64,000 nt of DNA. Source: Chloroflexota bacterium. GTDB taxonomy: Bacteria; Chloroflexota; Anaerolineae; Anaerolineales; Villigracilaceae. Both the position numbers and the translations under genes were made by a program. Below are positions 25,178 through 34,169 of this stretch, in pieces. The DNA lies in the NCBI GenBank assembly GCA_016234535.1, contig JACRBH010000025.1:25950-89949 (forward strand), written 5' to 3'. Every line of letters begins with the position of its first letter. Positions within the stretch are counted from its first letter, which is position 1. Under the pieces are notes generated by a model, which saw only the letters and a program-made list of their open reading frames with translations, made no database searches and was not told the DNA's origin.

Positions 25178-26958
25178 TGTCTCTGCGCACACGGCTGATT
25201 ATATTCGTTCTGCTTTTTGGCTCGGCAGTATTAACCAACATCTTCGCGTTGGTATATCTGGCGCGTTCCATTTCCGATTCGCTGGGAGCCATCGAAAATA
25301 TTCGTCAGCGTCAATTGGTGGCGGTGCGGATGAATGCGCATTTGCGCGATGCCGAGGCGGCGTTGTACCGTTACCAGATCAACGGTGAGACGGGTTTCAA
25401 ATCCCAATTTATTGAGCAATTAAATAATTTCTCCAACGACCTGGTGCAATATCGCTCATTGGCCATTGGCCCTGATGAATTGCAATGGGCTTCCACTCTG
25501 GAAGTGGCATATCAACAGGCATTGACCACCGGCAGCGACTTGATCAAACTTCGCGACAATCAGACAAGCCGCCTTGATGAATTCCTTGGGGCGCAATCGC
25601 AATTATCCGCTTTCCTTTCCAATGATGTCATGCCAGGCCGCACGGACGATGTTGAATATCAGGCAATCGTTTCAGCCATGCAGGATTCGTCGCGCGCCAT
25701 GCTATCTGCTGTGACGGGGTATCTGGCATCACCAGAAGAAAACAAACGTGTGCAATTCACGGATGCTGTCGTTGAGTTCCAGCGGGCGGCGGATAACTTT
25801 CACAGCATTGCGCAATCAGAAGATGAAAAACGCTGGGCGGAAGAAACTCTCGCCATCTTCGATCGATTAAAATCACTGGGCACCCAGTTGATCAGCGGAC
25901 GTGATTTGCAGCAATCGCTGTATGCGAATTTTATTTCCATCATCTTCAATGCGGGCCAGCAGACCATTGTCGGAAAAATCGAACCGCATGAAACTGAAAA
26001 ATTCACACAGGAACAGCAGGCCTTGTTGAATGCGGTCAACACTGCCAGCGTTGCGAGCATCCTTGCGGCAGCCTTGATCTCGGGCTTTGCTATCCTGTTC
26101 ATGACCCAGTTATCTCGGCAGATCAATACGCGCGCCACTGCACTGCTCGATGGCGCGGAGCGTGTGACACATGGAAACCTCGAAGAGCCAGTCGAGATCA
26201 CTGGCGAAGATGAGTTCGGGAAACTCGCAACTTCTTTCAACACGATGATGCTCGAACTAGCCAACCGCGAAGACCGCCTGCGCGCCATGATCGGCAAGAT
26301 GGCTCACATTCAGGATGAAGAACGCCGCCTCATTGGTCTGGACCTGCATGATGGTCTGACTCAATTGATCATCTCTGCCAATATGCATTTGAATACGCTC
26401 AACTCACAGATCGGTTCACGACTGAACGCGCAGACGCTTCAATCCCTGGACGTAAGCAGGACTCTGATCAAACAGTCCATTGACGAAGCCCGTAGAGTGA
26501 TCTCGGAACTGCGCCCGACGATGGTGGAAGACTTGGGCTTGGAACGCGGACTCCGTCAATATGTGACCGAAGTGTGCGAAGAACAAAATTGGGAATCAGA
26601 AATCGTGACTGACACGCAGGGATTGCAAATCGAACATTCGATGGAGGCCTCCATCTTCCGCATCGCACAGGAGGCGTTGACCAACGTCCGCAAACACGCG
26701 CGGACTCAACGGGTGCGAGTCGAACTGTCAGCGGAGGATCAAAGCCTGGTGCTGCGCGTACAGGACTGGGGTCAGGGTTTTGATGCGTTGTTAATCCAAA
26801 AAGATGAAGCCGAACATTTGGGCTTGGTCAGTATGCAGGAGCGGGCGCAAATGATCAACGGAGTCTGCAAGATCGAAAGCGAACTTGGAAAAGGGACAAG
26901 CGTCGAGGTGCGGATTCCGCTGGCGTCGCTGGCGCAGAGGAGCAAAGATGGAAAGTGA
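25177..26958 (+). CDS. NarL-type sensor histidine kinase
   Basis: 593 residues. Transmembrane helix 1 (about 5-27) and helix 2 (about 288-310) enclose a roughly 260-residue helical extracytoplasmic sensor. A HAMP domain follows, then the HisKA_3 dimerisation domain with the phospho-acceptor H391 in DEERRLIGLDLHDGLTQ, and a HATPase domain (EALTNVRKHA, then WGQGFD). The sensor looks like a four-helix bundle for a periplasmic ligand. It overlaps the response regulator gene by 11 nt, so the two form one operon. The signal is unknown. Confidence 0.93.
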   Translation: MSLRTRLIIFVLLFGSAVLTNIFALVYLARSISDSLGAIENIRQRQLVAVRMNAHLRDAEAALYRYQINGETGFKSQFIEQLNNFSNDLVQYRSLAIGPDELQWASTLEVAYQQALTTGSDLIKLRDNQTSRLDEFLGAQSQLSAFLSNDVMPGRTDDVEYQAIVSAMQDSSRAMLSAVTGYLASPEENKRVQFTDAVVEFQRAADNFHSIAQSEDEKRWAEETLAIFDRLKSLGTQLISGRDLQQSLYANFISIIFNAGQQTIVGKIEPHETEKFTQEQQALLNAVNTASVASILAAALISGFAILFMTQLSRQINTRATALLDGAERVTHGNLEEPVEITGEDEFGKLATSFNTMMLELANREDRLRAMIGKMAHIQDEERRLIGLDLHDGLTQLIISANMHLNTLNSQIGSRLNAQTLQSLDVSRTLIKQSIDEARRVISELRPTMVEDLGLERGLRQYVTEVCEEQNWESEIVTDTQGLQIEHSMEASIFRIAQEALTNVRKHARTQRVRVELSAEDQSLVLRVQDWGQGFDALLIQKDEAEHLGLVSMQERAQMINGVCKIESELGKGTSVEVRIPLASLAQRSKDGK

Positions 26959-27601
26959 AATCACATTATTGATCGCGGACGATCACCCGATGGTGCGCGC
27001 GGGATTGAAAAGCATGTTGAGCGATTCGCGGATTAAGATTGTGGGCGAGGCTAACAACGGACGTGAAGCGCTTGAGATGGTTTTGAAACTTAAACCGAAA
27101 GTGATCCTGATGGACATCCGTATGCCAGACATGGACGGCATTCAGGCACTCGAAGCAATCAAGGCGGCGAAACTGGATACACGCGTCATCATGGTGACGA
27201 CGTATCGCAGTACTGCGTATTTATTGAAATCACTTTCTGCGGGCGCGTCTGGATTCGTATTGAAGGATATTTCGCGTGAAGAATTGCTGGCGGCGGTGTA
27301 TTCCATTGCGCAAGGGACATCGCTGGTGGACAGCCTGTTTTTGCAGGACGTTTTGCGGAATCTCGAAAGCGCGGAGAAGACAAATGAATCACCAGACGAT
27401 TTGGTCGAGCCGCTGACTGCGCGTGAAATGGATATTTTGCGTTTGATGGTGGAAGGATTGACCAATCAAGCCATCGGCGATGTATTGGGACTCAGCGCGG
27501 GGACAGTGAAAGGCTATGCTCAAACGGTCATGCACAAGTTGGGGACGAATGACCGCACACAGGCCGCGGTGAAGGCGATACGGTTGGGGTTGGTGAAATA
27601 G
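26948..27601 (+). CDS. NarL-family response regulator
   Basis: 217 residues from ATG 26948, inside the end of the kinase gene. The receiver domain begins ITLLIADDHPMVRAGL and has phospho-acceptor D56 (VILMDIRMPDMDG). The C-terminal LuxR helix-turn-helix reads PLTAREMDILRLMVEGLTNQAIGDVLGLSAGTVKGY. It should be phosphorylated by the upstream kinase. Targets are not evident here. Confidence 0.95.
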   Translation: MESEITLLIADDHPMVRAGLKSMLSDSRIKIVGEANNGREALEMVLKLKPKVILMDIRMPDMDGIQALEAIKAAKLDTRVIMVTTYRSTAYLLKSLSAGASGFVLKDISREELLAAVYSIAQGTSLVDSLFLQDVLRNLESAEKTNESPDDLVEPLTAREMDILRLMVEGLTNQAIGDVLGLSAGTVKGYAQTVMHKLGTNDRTQAAVKAIRLGLVK

Positions 27602-27605
27602 ACCC

Positions 27606-27634
27606 GCCCGACGATAAACCGTCGGGCTATTTTT
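27606..27634 (+). terminator. Terminator after the NarL operon
   Basis: Stem GCCCGACG / CGTCGGGC with loop ATAAAC, then TATTTTT. A second hairpin (GCACGGGG / CCCCGTGC, 27687-27708) without a T tract lies in the same convergent spacer. Confidence 0.85.
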
Positions 27635-27742
27635 ACGAAGTCCTGCACGGCGGGACTAGTCTGCTTGAGCGGACTTTGTAGGAATAGCACGGGGGTTTAT
27701 CCCCGTGCGGGTGTGGGGCAATCGAATGTTTGTTTTAAAGCC

Positions 27743-28747
27743 CTATCCCAACCTGCCACTACGCGGACGGTTAACCTTCATTGCATCGGGATTCAACACA
27801 TCGCTTTTGGGAAGCTCGTTTTTTAGCCATGCATCCAATTGGTCAGCGGCGATCTCAACAAACTCATGAAAGACATCCCGAACCTGCCAGCCGATATGCG
27901 GCGTCAACAATACATTTGGCATTGTCCGCAATGGACTTGACGCTGAAAGCGGTTCGACAGCGAACACATCCAAACCTGCGCCTGCGATTCTTTTTTCGCG
28001 CAGAGCGTCTATCAACGCAGCCTCGTCAATGATTGCGCCGCGCGCGGTGTTGATCAATATTGCGTCAGGCTTCATCTTCCATAAATTTTCCCGATTCATA
28101 AGACCTCGCGATTCATCCGAGAGGCGCAGATGAATGGATACGATATCCGATTCTGCCAGCAGATCATCAAGCGGGAGTCGTGGCACGCCAAATTCATCAG
28201 GCTCTGGACGCGTACCAGTCCGATCCCATGCGATCACTTTCATCCCGAAGGCTTCTGCCAGCCGTGCAATCGGACGCCCATGACGTCCGTATCCGAGAAT
28301 TCCTAATGTGCGCCCCGATAGCGAACTGCCAATACTTCCGCGCCATTCTCCTTTGCTCATCTCCGTTGTGAGCGGATAAATTTGACGGACCAACCCGAGC
28401 ATGAAACCTAAAGCAAGTTCGGGGACAACCACCGTTGGCTTCGATACCCGCCTGCCAAGCGCGATCACAATCTCTCTTTGAGTCGCGGCAGCCTGATCGA
28501 TATGATAGGCATGTCCCCCAGTTTGCAGGACAAGTTCGAGGTTGGGACAAACTTCAAAGAATGAATTATCCAGTTTCGTTCTCTCGCGTAAGGCGAGGAT
28601 GACCTGAACGTCTTTCAGGATGCTGTAATCATCAACAGGGTGGTCGAGAATCGTGACATCCGCAAGTTGGCGCAATCGCGTCATTGCGGGAGACTGCGCC
28701 AATTCCCCCTCATAATCGTCCATGACTAATAATTTTGGTTTGCTCAT
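27743..28747 (-). CDS. D-2-hydroxyacid dehydrogenase family protein
   Basis: 334 residues from the ATG at 28747 (AGAGG upstream). The NAD-binding motif G-x-G-x-x-G appears as LGILGYGRHGRPIARLAEAFGMKVIAWDR. The catalytic Arg is in NTARGAIID, the Glu in FAVEPL, and the His in LLTPHIGW. Phosphoglycerate-dehydrogenase-like enzymes of this type reduce 2-keto acids or oxidise 2-hydroxy acids; the substrate is open. It is divergent from the lyase-ABC-PrpD operon, which may point to a shared organic-acid pathway. Confidence 0.9.
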   Translation of the reverse strand: MSKPKLLVMDDYEGELAQSPAMTRLRQLADVTILDHPVDDYSILKDVQVILALRERTKLDNSFFEVCPNLELVLQTGGHAYHIDQAAATQREIVIALGRRVSKPTVVVPELALGFMLGLVRQIYPLTTEMSKGEWRGSIGSSLSGRTLGILGYGRHGRPIARLAEAFGMKVIAWDRTGTRPEPDEFGVPRLPLDDLLAESDIVSIHLRLSDESRGLMNRENLWKMKPDAILINTARGAIIDEAALIDALREKRIAGAGLDVFAVEPLSASSPLRTMPNVLLTPHIGWQVRDVFHEFVEIAADQLDAWLKNELPKSDVLNPDAMKVNRPRSGRLG

Positions 28748-28838
28748 ATTTGAACCTCTTATTGTCTTCGCCGAACCTGCATGATCTTCCTTGCTCAACA
28801 CAGCGAGAATGTCTAAAAGCATGGGCTGGAAATCTTTT

Positions 28839-28911
28839 TACCACAGAGGTCACGGAGTTCACAGAGAGTTTTCAAAGGTTTTCTCAGTGATCTTTGTGCG
28901 CTCCGTGGTTA
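28839..28911. repeat. MITE-like inverted-repeat element
   Basis: A 73-nt element with imperfect ends ACCACAGAG / CTCCGTGGT and internal symmetry (CAAAGGTTTTCTCAG...). A related element lies at 47331-47390. It is in the 324-nt divergent spacer between the dehydrogenase and the lyase gene. Confidence 0.6.
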
Positions 28912-28994
28912 AATCTTTTGACAAGCTCACGAAAAAAGACACCCCAAGCGGCGGGAGTATTTATGTGAATAACCCAAATATACATCATAAGACG

Positions 28995-29035
28995 TACTCC
29001 CAAACGGGGGGACAAAATCCAGCCGTTCGGGAGTA
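28995..29035. repeat. Inverted repeat before the lyase gene
   Basis: TACTCCCAAACGG and CCGTTCGGGAGTA pair at 12 of 13 positions around a 15-nt loop. It sits 37 nt before the ATG of the lyase gene and just upstream of its likely -10 (TATCCT, 29057-29062), so it could be an operator or an upstream terminator. Confidence 0.55.
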
Positions 29036-29071
29036 TTGTATTTAAGTCCCAGACTGTATCCTTTACCCAAG

Positions 29072-29947
29072 ATGACAGCTAAAGTATTTCATAATTTACT
29101 TTCCCAAACAGAGATTCTGGTCGTGCCTGGCGCGGCGGACGCAATGTCTGCCCGCATTGTTGAGGATGTTGGTTTCAGCGCGGTGTATGCCAGCGGAGCA
29201 GGGATCGCAAATGTGCAATTCGCTCTACCAGACATCGGCCTGCTGACCATGACCGAAATGATCGAACCGATTCGCCGCATTGTCGAAGCGGTCAACATTC
29301 CCGTTATCGCAGATGCAGATACGGGCTACGGCAACGCCGTCAATGTCACGCGCACAACCCAGGTCTATGAAGATGCGGGCGTGGCCGCCATGCAGATCGA
29401 AGATCAGGTTACTCCCAAAAAATGCGGGCACTTCAACGGCAAGGAAGTTATTTCCACCGAAGAGATGATTCAAAAAATCCATGCGGCTGTCAAAGCGCGC
29501 AAGGAAATGTTGATCATTGCCCGCACAGACAGCATTGCCACGCACGGTATGGAAGAAGCGATCCATCGCGCAAATTTATATGCCCGCGCAGGCGCAGATA
29601 TTATCTTCGTCGAAGCGCCCACGCAAAAAGAACAGATCGCCGAACTGCCCAAGCGAATCAAAGCCCCCCTGCTTTTCAACATGACCGAAGGCGCGAAGAC
29701 GCCGATCATTTCTCACGATGAACTTCACGAGATGGGCTATCGCATTGTGATCCATCCCAACCTCGCCATGCGCGTCGCCGCCCGCGCCATGCAAAGCGCG
29801 CTCGCCGTTTTGCAAAAAGCGCGCAGCAGCGAACTGCTCATCCCTTCTATGCTTGAATGGAACGAACGTCAGCGATTGGTGCGCCTGCCCGAATGGGAGA
29901 CGCTTGACAATGAATTGAGCCGCTTCGAAATAGCGGATTCGAGATGA
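29072..29947 (+). CDS. Isocitrate lyase/PEP mutase superfamily enzyme, methylisocitrate-lyase-like
   Basis: 291 residues from ATG 29072. Metal and substrate motifs are present: ASGAGIANVQFALPDIGLLT, D81-A-D83-T-G-Y-G-N, VAAMQIEDQ and K116-K-C118-G-H. The Cys of KKCGH is the catalytic residue of true C-C lyases (PrpB, AceA) and is lacking in phosphonate mutases, so a 2-methylisocitrate- or isocitrate-type lyase is favoured. It heads an operon with an ABC importer and a PrpD-family dehydratase, which fits catabolism of an imported tricarboxylate or similar acid. Confidence 0.87.
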   Translation: MTAKVFHNLLSQTEILVVPGAADAMSARIVEDVGFSAVYASGAGIANVQFALPDIGLLTMTEMIEPIRRIVEAVNIPVIADADTGYGNAVNVTRTTQVYEDAGVAAMQIEDQVTPKKCGHFNGKEVISTEEMIQKIHAAVKARKEMLIIARTDSIATHGMEEAIHRANLYARAGADIIFVEAPTQKEQIAELPKRIKAPLLFNMTEGAKTPIISHDELHEMGYRIVIHPNLAMRVAARAMQSALAVLQKARSSELLIPSMLEWNERQRLVRLPEWETLDNELSRFEIADSR

Positions 29948-29970
29948 CAAATTCACCAAGGAGAAGAAAA

Positions 29971-31134
29971 ATGAATCGCAAACTGAACGTGTTCCTTTCT
30001 TTGACGCTGGTACTGGCATTCGTACTCGCCGCCTGCGCCCCCGCCTCAACCCCGACCGAAGCGCCTGCTACTGAACCCCCAGCCACAGACGCCCCGACAG
30101 AGGCTGCCGTCGCCACCGAAGCTCCAGCCGTTGATCCGCTTGTCGCGCTCGCCGAAGAATCCAAGAACGAGACCGAAGGCTTGCTCGTCCATTCCATCAT
30201 GGGCGAAAATAACTGGGCGCCTGTCATTGCGGCATTCAACGCAAAATATCCGTGGATCACCGTTACCGCGCTTGACCTCGGCACCACCGAAACTTTTGAG
30301 AAGTACTACACCGAATCCGCTGGTGGCGCACGCACAGCAGACATGATCATCACATCCTCAACCGATGGCTGGCAGGATTTCATCGCCAAAGGTGAATTGC
30401 AGGTTTACAACCCCGTCAACATCGAAGGCATGCCTGACTTTGCCACACTCGCTGATGGCGTGTACGCCGTCTCCACCGACCCGATGATCATCATCTACAA
30501 CAAGCAACTCGTCACCACTCCGCCCGAAACGATGGAAGCGGTAGCCGCATTCGCATCTGACCCTGCCAACGCTGGCAAGATCACAACCTACGATGCGGAA
30601 AAGAATGGCACAGGCTATGGCATCAACTGGTTCTGGGCTGCGAACAAAGGTGACGCGGGCTGGGCTACTCTCGAAACCATCGGCAAGTCCAATGTCAACA
30701 TGCAGACCTCGGCGGGTAACATGGTCAATGCCGTGTTGTCTGGCGAAGCCTCCGTGGGTTACTTCGTCTCTGGCATTTCGGTCTTCCCCAAATTCCCAGA
30801 AGCAGAACCCATCCTCGGTTGGTCATACCAGAAGGACGGTCAGGTAGTGCTCGTGCGCGGCATGGGCATCACCAAAGCCGCCGCATCTCCCGCATCCGCC
30901 AAACTGCTGATGGAATTCATTCTGTCGGCAGAAGGACAGATTGCATGGGCTGATGGCGGACTCACCCCGTACCGCCCCGACATTGCTGACCAAGCCAAGT
31001 ATCACTTGCAGAAAGTCATCGATGCTGTCGGTGAAGAAAATATCATCCCCTTCTTCTTCGACCCGAACATCGCCTCCGCGGATAACCGCGCCGCCTTCCT
31101 CGCCAGGTGGAAGACCGCCTTCGGTCGCCCATAG
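29971..31134 (+). CDS. ABC transporter substrate-binding lipoprotein (FbpA/iron-type fold)
   Basis: 387 residues from ATG 29971 (AAGGAG upstream). The signal peptide ends in the lipobox VLAAC, then an Ala/Pro/Thr/Glu linker. The binding domain resembles family 1/6 extracellular binding proteins (LDLGTTETFEKYYTESAGGARTADMIITSS, YNKQLVTTPP, GMGITKAAASPASAKLLMEFILSAEGQ). Such proteins bind ferric ions, thiamine, phosphonates or carboxylates. The lyase and PrpD neighbours favour an organic acid. A strong hairpin separates it from the permease gene. Confidence 0.9.
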   Translation: MNRKLNVFLSLTLVLAFVLAACAPASTPTEAPATEPPATDAPTEAAVATEAPAVDPLVALAEESKNETEGLLVHSIMGENNWAPVIAAFNAKYPWITVTALDLGTTETFEKYYTESAGGARTADMIITSSTDGWQDFIAKGELQVYNPVNIEGMPDFATLADGVYAVSTDPMIIIYNKQLVTTPPETMEAVAAFASDPANAGKITTYDAEKNGTGYGINWFWAANKGDAGWATLETIGKSNVNMQTSAGNMVNAVLSGEASVGYFVSGISVFPKFPEAEPILGWSYQKDGQVVLVRGMGITKAAASPASAKLLMEFILSAEGQIAWADGGLTPYRPDIADQAKYHLQKVIDAVGEENIIPFFFDPNIASADNRAAFLARWKTAFGRP

Positions 31135-31145
31135 TTAATCATCCT

Positions 31146-31184
31146 GAAGGTCGGTAATTGAAATCTCTTCAATTGCCGACCTTC
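31146..31184 (+). other. Long intercistronic hairpin after the binding-protein gene
   Basis: A 17-bp stem (GAAGGTCGGTAATTGAA with its complement, one G-U pair) and a 5-nt loop, no T tract. It begins 12 nt after the binding-protein stop. Such hairpins commonly protect the upstream mRNA so that binding protein is made in excess of permease. Confidence 0.75.
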
Positions 31185-31197
31185 AACCTTATACGCC

Positions 31198-31266
31198 CTC
31201 ACCCTACCCTCTCCCGAAGGGAGAGGGGACTCCCTTCCCCTTCGGGGGAAGGGCTGGGGATGAGGG
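31198..31266. repeat. REP-like GC-rich palindromic repeat
   Basis: Two nested palindromes, CCTCTCCCGAAGGGAGAGG and CCCTTCCCCTTCGGGGG..., flanked by CTCACCCTA and GGGGATGAGG. The same element type occurs inside the PrpD gene at about 34556-34600. Confidence 0.8.
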
Positions 31267-31281
31267 AGGAGAACCCCTCCA

Positions 31282-33006
31282 ATGACAACTGCGGAACAAA
31301 ACCTTCGTCCCACAGCAATCCCCCGTCCCAAATTTTCATGGGACACTGGCGTGCAATGGCTGGTCGTGATCGTCACTGCCTTGCTGGTGATCTTTCCCGC
31401 CTGGCCGATTGTCCTGCAAAGTTTCATGTCGAAACCTTTGTACGAAGAAGACCGCGCCTTTACCTTTGACAACTATACCAACCTGCTTGGCAATGCCCGC
31501 TTCTGGGATGTGCTCGTATACACCGCCGCCTTTGCCGTAGCAACCACCATCATCGCAGTCATCATCGGCATCGTGCTGGCAGTCATTATCAACCGTACGA
31601 ACATCCCTTTGCGGAATTTATATTCCAACCTGGTCACTATTCCCTATTACGTCTCACCGCTTGTGCTGGCTTTCGCGTGGATGCAGATGTACGGCCCGCA
31701 GGGATTTGGAACTATCCTGGTGCGCACGCTCAAATTGCCCATCTGGCAACTCTATAGTTTTGGCGGCATCGTAATTGTCTCGGCGATGTATTACATTCCC
31801 TACACATTTTTATACGCCTCCTCTTCGCTCGCTCTTGCAGACCCTCAACTTGAATCTGCGGCACGGATTGGCGGCGCGTCCCCGTTCCGCACGATTTGGA
31901 GCGTCACCATTCCACTTCTGCGTCCAGCCATCACCTACAGCGCCTTGTTGACATTGGTCTCGTCGTTCGAGTTATTGTCCATCCCGCTGGTGTTGGGCAA
32001 CTCGGTCGGCATCGATACGCTGGCGACTTATCTCTATACCATCGGCGTGGTCGGTGTAAACAAGGATCAGGGCGCAGTAGCTGCGGTTGCGGTGTTAGTC
32101 GTCCTTCTCGTGACGATACTGGTTTATTTGCAGGGCAAACTCGTTTCGCTCGAACGCCGCTTTGTCACTGTCGGCGGAAAAGCCACCCGCCCCAAAGCCA
32201 TTGACCTCGGAGCCTGGAAAGGCGCTGTCTCATTCTTCGTCGGGCTGTATGTCGTGCTGGGCATCATTCTTCCGTTAGGTTGCATCGTGCTTACGTCCTT
32301 TGTCCCGTTCCTCAGCCCGTTTATGAATCCGCTCAAAATGCTTACCCTTGAAAATTATCAGGGCATTTTCGGCAGCCCTGCATATCGCCAATCGGTGGTC
32401 AACAGTATTAATATCTCGATCTTCGCCGCCGCCATTGGAATTGTCTTCATGGCGGTCGCGGCACTCATCGCATACCGCTCGACATTTAAATATCGCAATG
32501 CGGTCAAGTATCTGGCGCTTTATCCACGCGCCTTTCCTGGCATCATCGTCGGCATCGGTTTCCTGTGGGCCTTCCTGCTAGTGCCTGGGCTTGGCTCTCT
32601 GCGAAATACCATCATCGCAATCTCAGTCGCGTTCATCATGCGTTACCTGCCGCTGGGATTCAGCGCCGTCAGCCCCGCTGTGCTTCAAGTTTCGGATGAA
32701 CTCGACAGGGCGGGACGAGTCGCAGGCGCAACCTGGCTGGGGACAATTCGTCACATCCTGCTTCCAATATTGAAGCCAGCGCTGGTTTCAGGATACATCC
32801 TGCTGGCGATCTCATTTTTGAAGGAATATTCCACTGCGCTGTTCCTTGTTGCGGAGGGGTCGCGCGTCATCGGGACGACCATGCTTGAGTTGTGGAAACA
32901 GGGTGGGGCGGAGCCTGTGGCGGCTCTTTCCACCATCCAAATGGCAATTACAGCCGTGCTCATCATCGGCGCGCGCAAACTATTAGGAGTGAAACTCCAT
33001 GAATAA
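31282..33006 (+). CDS. ABC transporter permease, fused double-domain (FbpB type)
   Basis: 574 residues, about 12 transmembrane helices. Two binding-protein-dependent transport domains occur in tandem, each with an EAA-like loop: ESAARIGGASPFRTIWSVTIPLLRPA in the first and DRAGRVAGATWLGTIRHILLPILKPAL in the second. This is the layout of ferric-iron-type permeases such as FbpB/SfuB. It overlaps the ATPase gene by 8 nt (ATGAATAA), showing translational coupling. Confidence 0.93.
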   Translation: MTTAEQNLRPTAIPRPKFSWDTGVQWLVVIVTALLVIFPAWPIVLQSFMSKPLYEEDRAFTFDNYTNLLGNARFWDVLVYTAAFAVATTIIAVIIGIVLAVIINRTNIPLRNLYSNLVTIPYYVSPLVLAFAWMQMYGPQGFGTILVRTLKLPIWQLYSFGGIVIVSAMYYIPYTFLYASSSLALADPQLESAARIGGASPFRTIWSVTIPLLRPAITYSALLTLVSSFELLSIPLVLGNSVGIDTLATYLYTIGVVGVNKDQGAVAAVAVLVVLLVTILVYLQGKLVSLERRFVTVGGKATRPKAIDLGAWKGAVSFFVGLYVVLGIILPLGCIVLTSFVPFLSPFMNPLKMLTLENYQGIFGSPAYRQSVVNSINISIFAAAIGIVFMAVAALIAYRSTFKYRNAVKYLALYPRAFPGIIVGIGFLWAFLLVPGLGSLRNTIIAISVAFIMRYLPLGFSAVSPAVLQVSDELDRAGRVAGATWLGTIRHILLPILKPALVSGYILLAISFLKEYSTALFLVAEGSRVIGTTMLELWKQGGAEPVAALSTIQMAITAVLIIGARKLLGVKLHE

Positions 33007-34093
33007 TGATCTGATCATCGAAGGCTTGACCAAAAAATTTGTTACGACTACTTCCGTTGCCATCGCGGACGTGAACATCACCGTCAAAGAGGGAACGTTC
33101 ACCACATTGCTTGGCCCTTCGGGCTGCGGCAAAAGCACCACTCTCAACTGTGTGGCGGGACTCGAACAACCGACCGCTGGCTCGATCCGCGTTGGTGACT
33201 TCGTGATGACCGACACCGCGCGTGACCTGATCCTGCCGCCCGAGCAGCGTCACCTCGGCATGGTGTTTCAATCGTATGCGTTATGGCCTCACATGAAAGT
33301 TTTTGACAACGTGGCGTTCGCGCTCAAACTACAGAAACTCCCTTCGGACGAGATCAAGCAACGGGTACAGGAAAGCCTCGCGTTAGTCGGCCTGGAAGAA
33401 CTGGCGGATCGCTATCCCTTCCAGCTTTCCGGTGGACAACAACAGCGCGTCGCCCTTGCCCGTGCAGTGGTCAGCCGCCCGAAAGTTTTGTTGCTCGATG
33501 AGCCGCTTTCCAACCTCGACGCGAAGATCCGCGAAAGCGCGCGCATCTGGCTGCGCGGATTGCAGAAGCAGCTTGGGATTACAACTGTGTACGTCACGCA
33601 CGATCAATCGGAGGCGTTCGCCATGTCCGATATGATCGCGGTCATGTCGATGGGCAAGTTGCAACAATACGCGCCGCCCGAAGAAATTTACGAACGCCCC
33701 GCGAATCGATTCGTAGCTGAGTTCATCGGCGTGACTTCTTTCATCACAGGCATCCTCCAAAACGTGGACGGCAAAAAAGCCACGTTGAAACTTGCTTCGG
33801 GCGAATTGTTGAATATTCGCAAAGAAAGTAAATCAGATTACGTTTGGAAGGAAGGTGAGCACACCGCGGCAGCCATCCGCTCGGAGCGCGTGGAAGTGTT
33901 GACCGAAGGTGCGGCGGAACGCGAGAACACGGTCAAGGCACAGATTACCAGCCGTACATATCTCGGTTCAAAATGGCAGTACACCGTCGAAACCTCTGGA
34001 GGCTCATTGCGGCTCGAATCTACGGACGCGATTCAAGGCGATAGTCTGTTTATGTATTTGCCTCCTGATTCGATTATCTTGTTGGCAGGATGA
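32999..34093 (+). CDS. ABC transporter ATP-binding protein (FbpC/PotA type)
   Basis: 364 residues. Walker [11 protein letters not shown]-loop [11 protein letters not shown], signature LSGGQQQR, Walker [13 protein letters not shown] and H-loop VTHDQSEA are all intact. A C-terminal TOBE-like regulatory domain of about 120 residues follows. It energises the fused permease encoded upstream. Downstream hairpins separate it from the dehydratase gene. Confidence 0.95.
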   Translation: MNNDLIIEGLTKKFVTTTSVAIADVNITVKEGTFTTLLGPSGCGKSTTLNCVAGLEQPTAGSIRVGDFVMTDTARDLILPPEQRHLGMVFQSYALWPHMKVFDNVAFALKLQKLPSDEIKQRVQESLALVGLEELADRYPFQLSGGQQQRVALARAVVSRPKVLLLDEPLSNLDAKIRESARIWLRGLQKQLGITTVYVTHDQSEAFAMSDMIAVMSMGKLQQYAPPEEIYERPANRFVAEFIGVTSFITGILQNVDGKKATLKLASGELLNIRKESKSDYVWKEGEHTAAAIRSERVEVLTEGAAERENTVKAQITSRTYLGSKWQYTVETSGGSLRLESTDAIQGDSLFMYLPPDSIILLAG

Positions 34094-34099
34094 TATTGG

Positions 34100-34158
34100 A
34101 CTCCAAAGTCTCCCGACTTTGGAGTTTCTCAAAAGCTATCGAAAGTCAGGAGACTTTC
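34100..34158 (+). other. Two intercistronic hairpins
   Basis: ACTCCAAAGTC / GACTTTGGAGT (34100-34125, loop TCCC) followed by TTTCTC, then GAAAGTC / GACTTTC (34141-34158, loop AGGA). They may attenuate or process the transcript between the ATPase and PrpD-like genes. Confidence 0.6.
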
Positions 34159-34169
34159 GACTCCCGAAT

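Noticed and set aside
27687..27708. GCACGGGG / CCCCGTGC hairpin as a terminator of the dehydrogenase gene
   Set aside because: There is no T tract on either side; it is recorded only as a hairpin in the convergent spacer.
29072..29947. Phosphonate (PEP) mutase assignment for the lyase-family gene
   Set aside because: The KKCGH motif with the catalytic Cys is characteristic of isocitrate/methylisocitrate lyases and not of phosphonate mutases.
31198..31266. Palindromic block as a CRISPR fragment or terminator
   Set aside because: No spacer-repeat periodicity and no T tract; the same element appears inside a gene, so it is a REP-like repeat.
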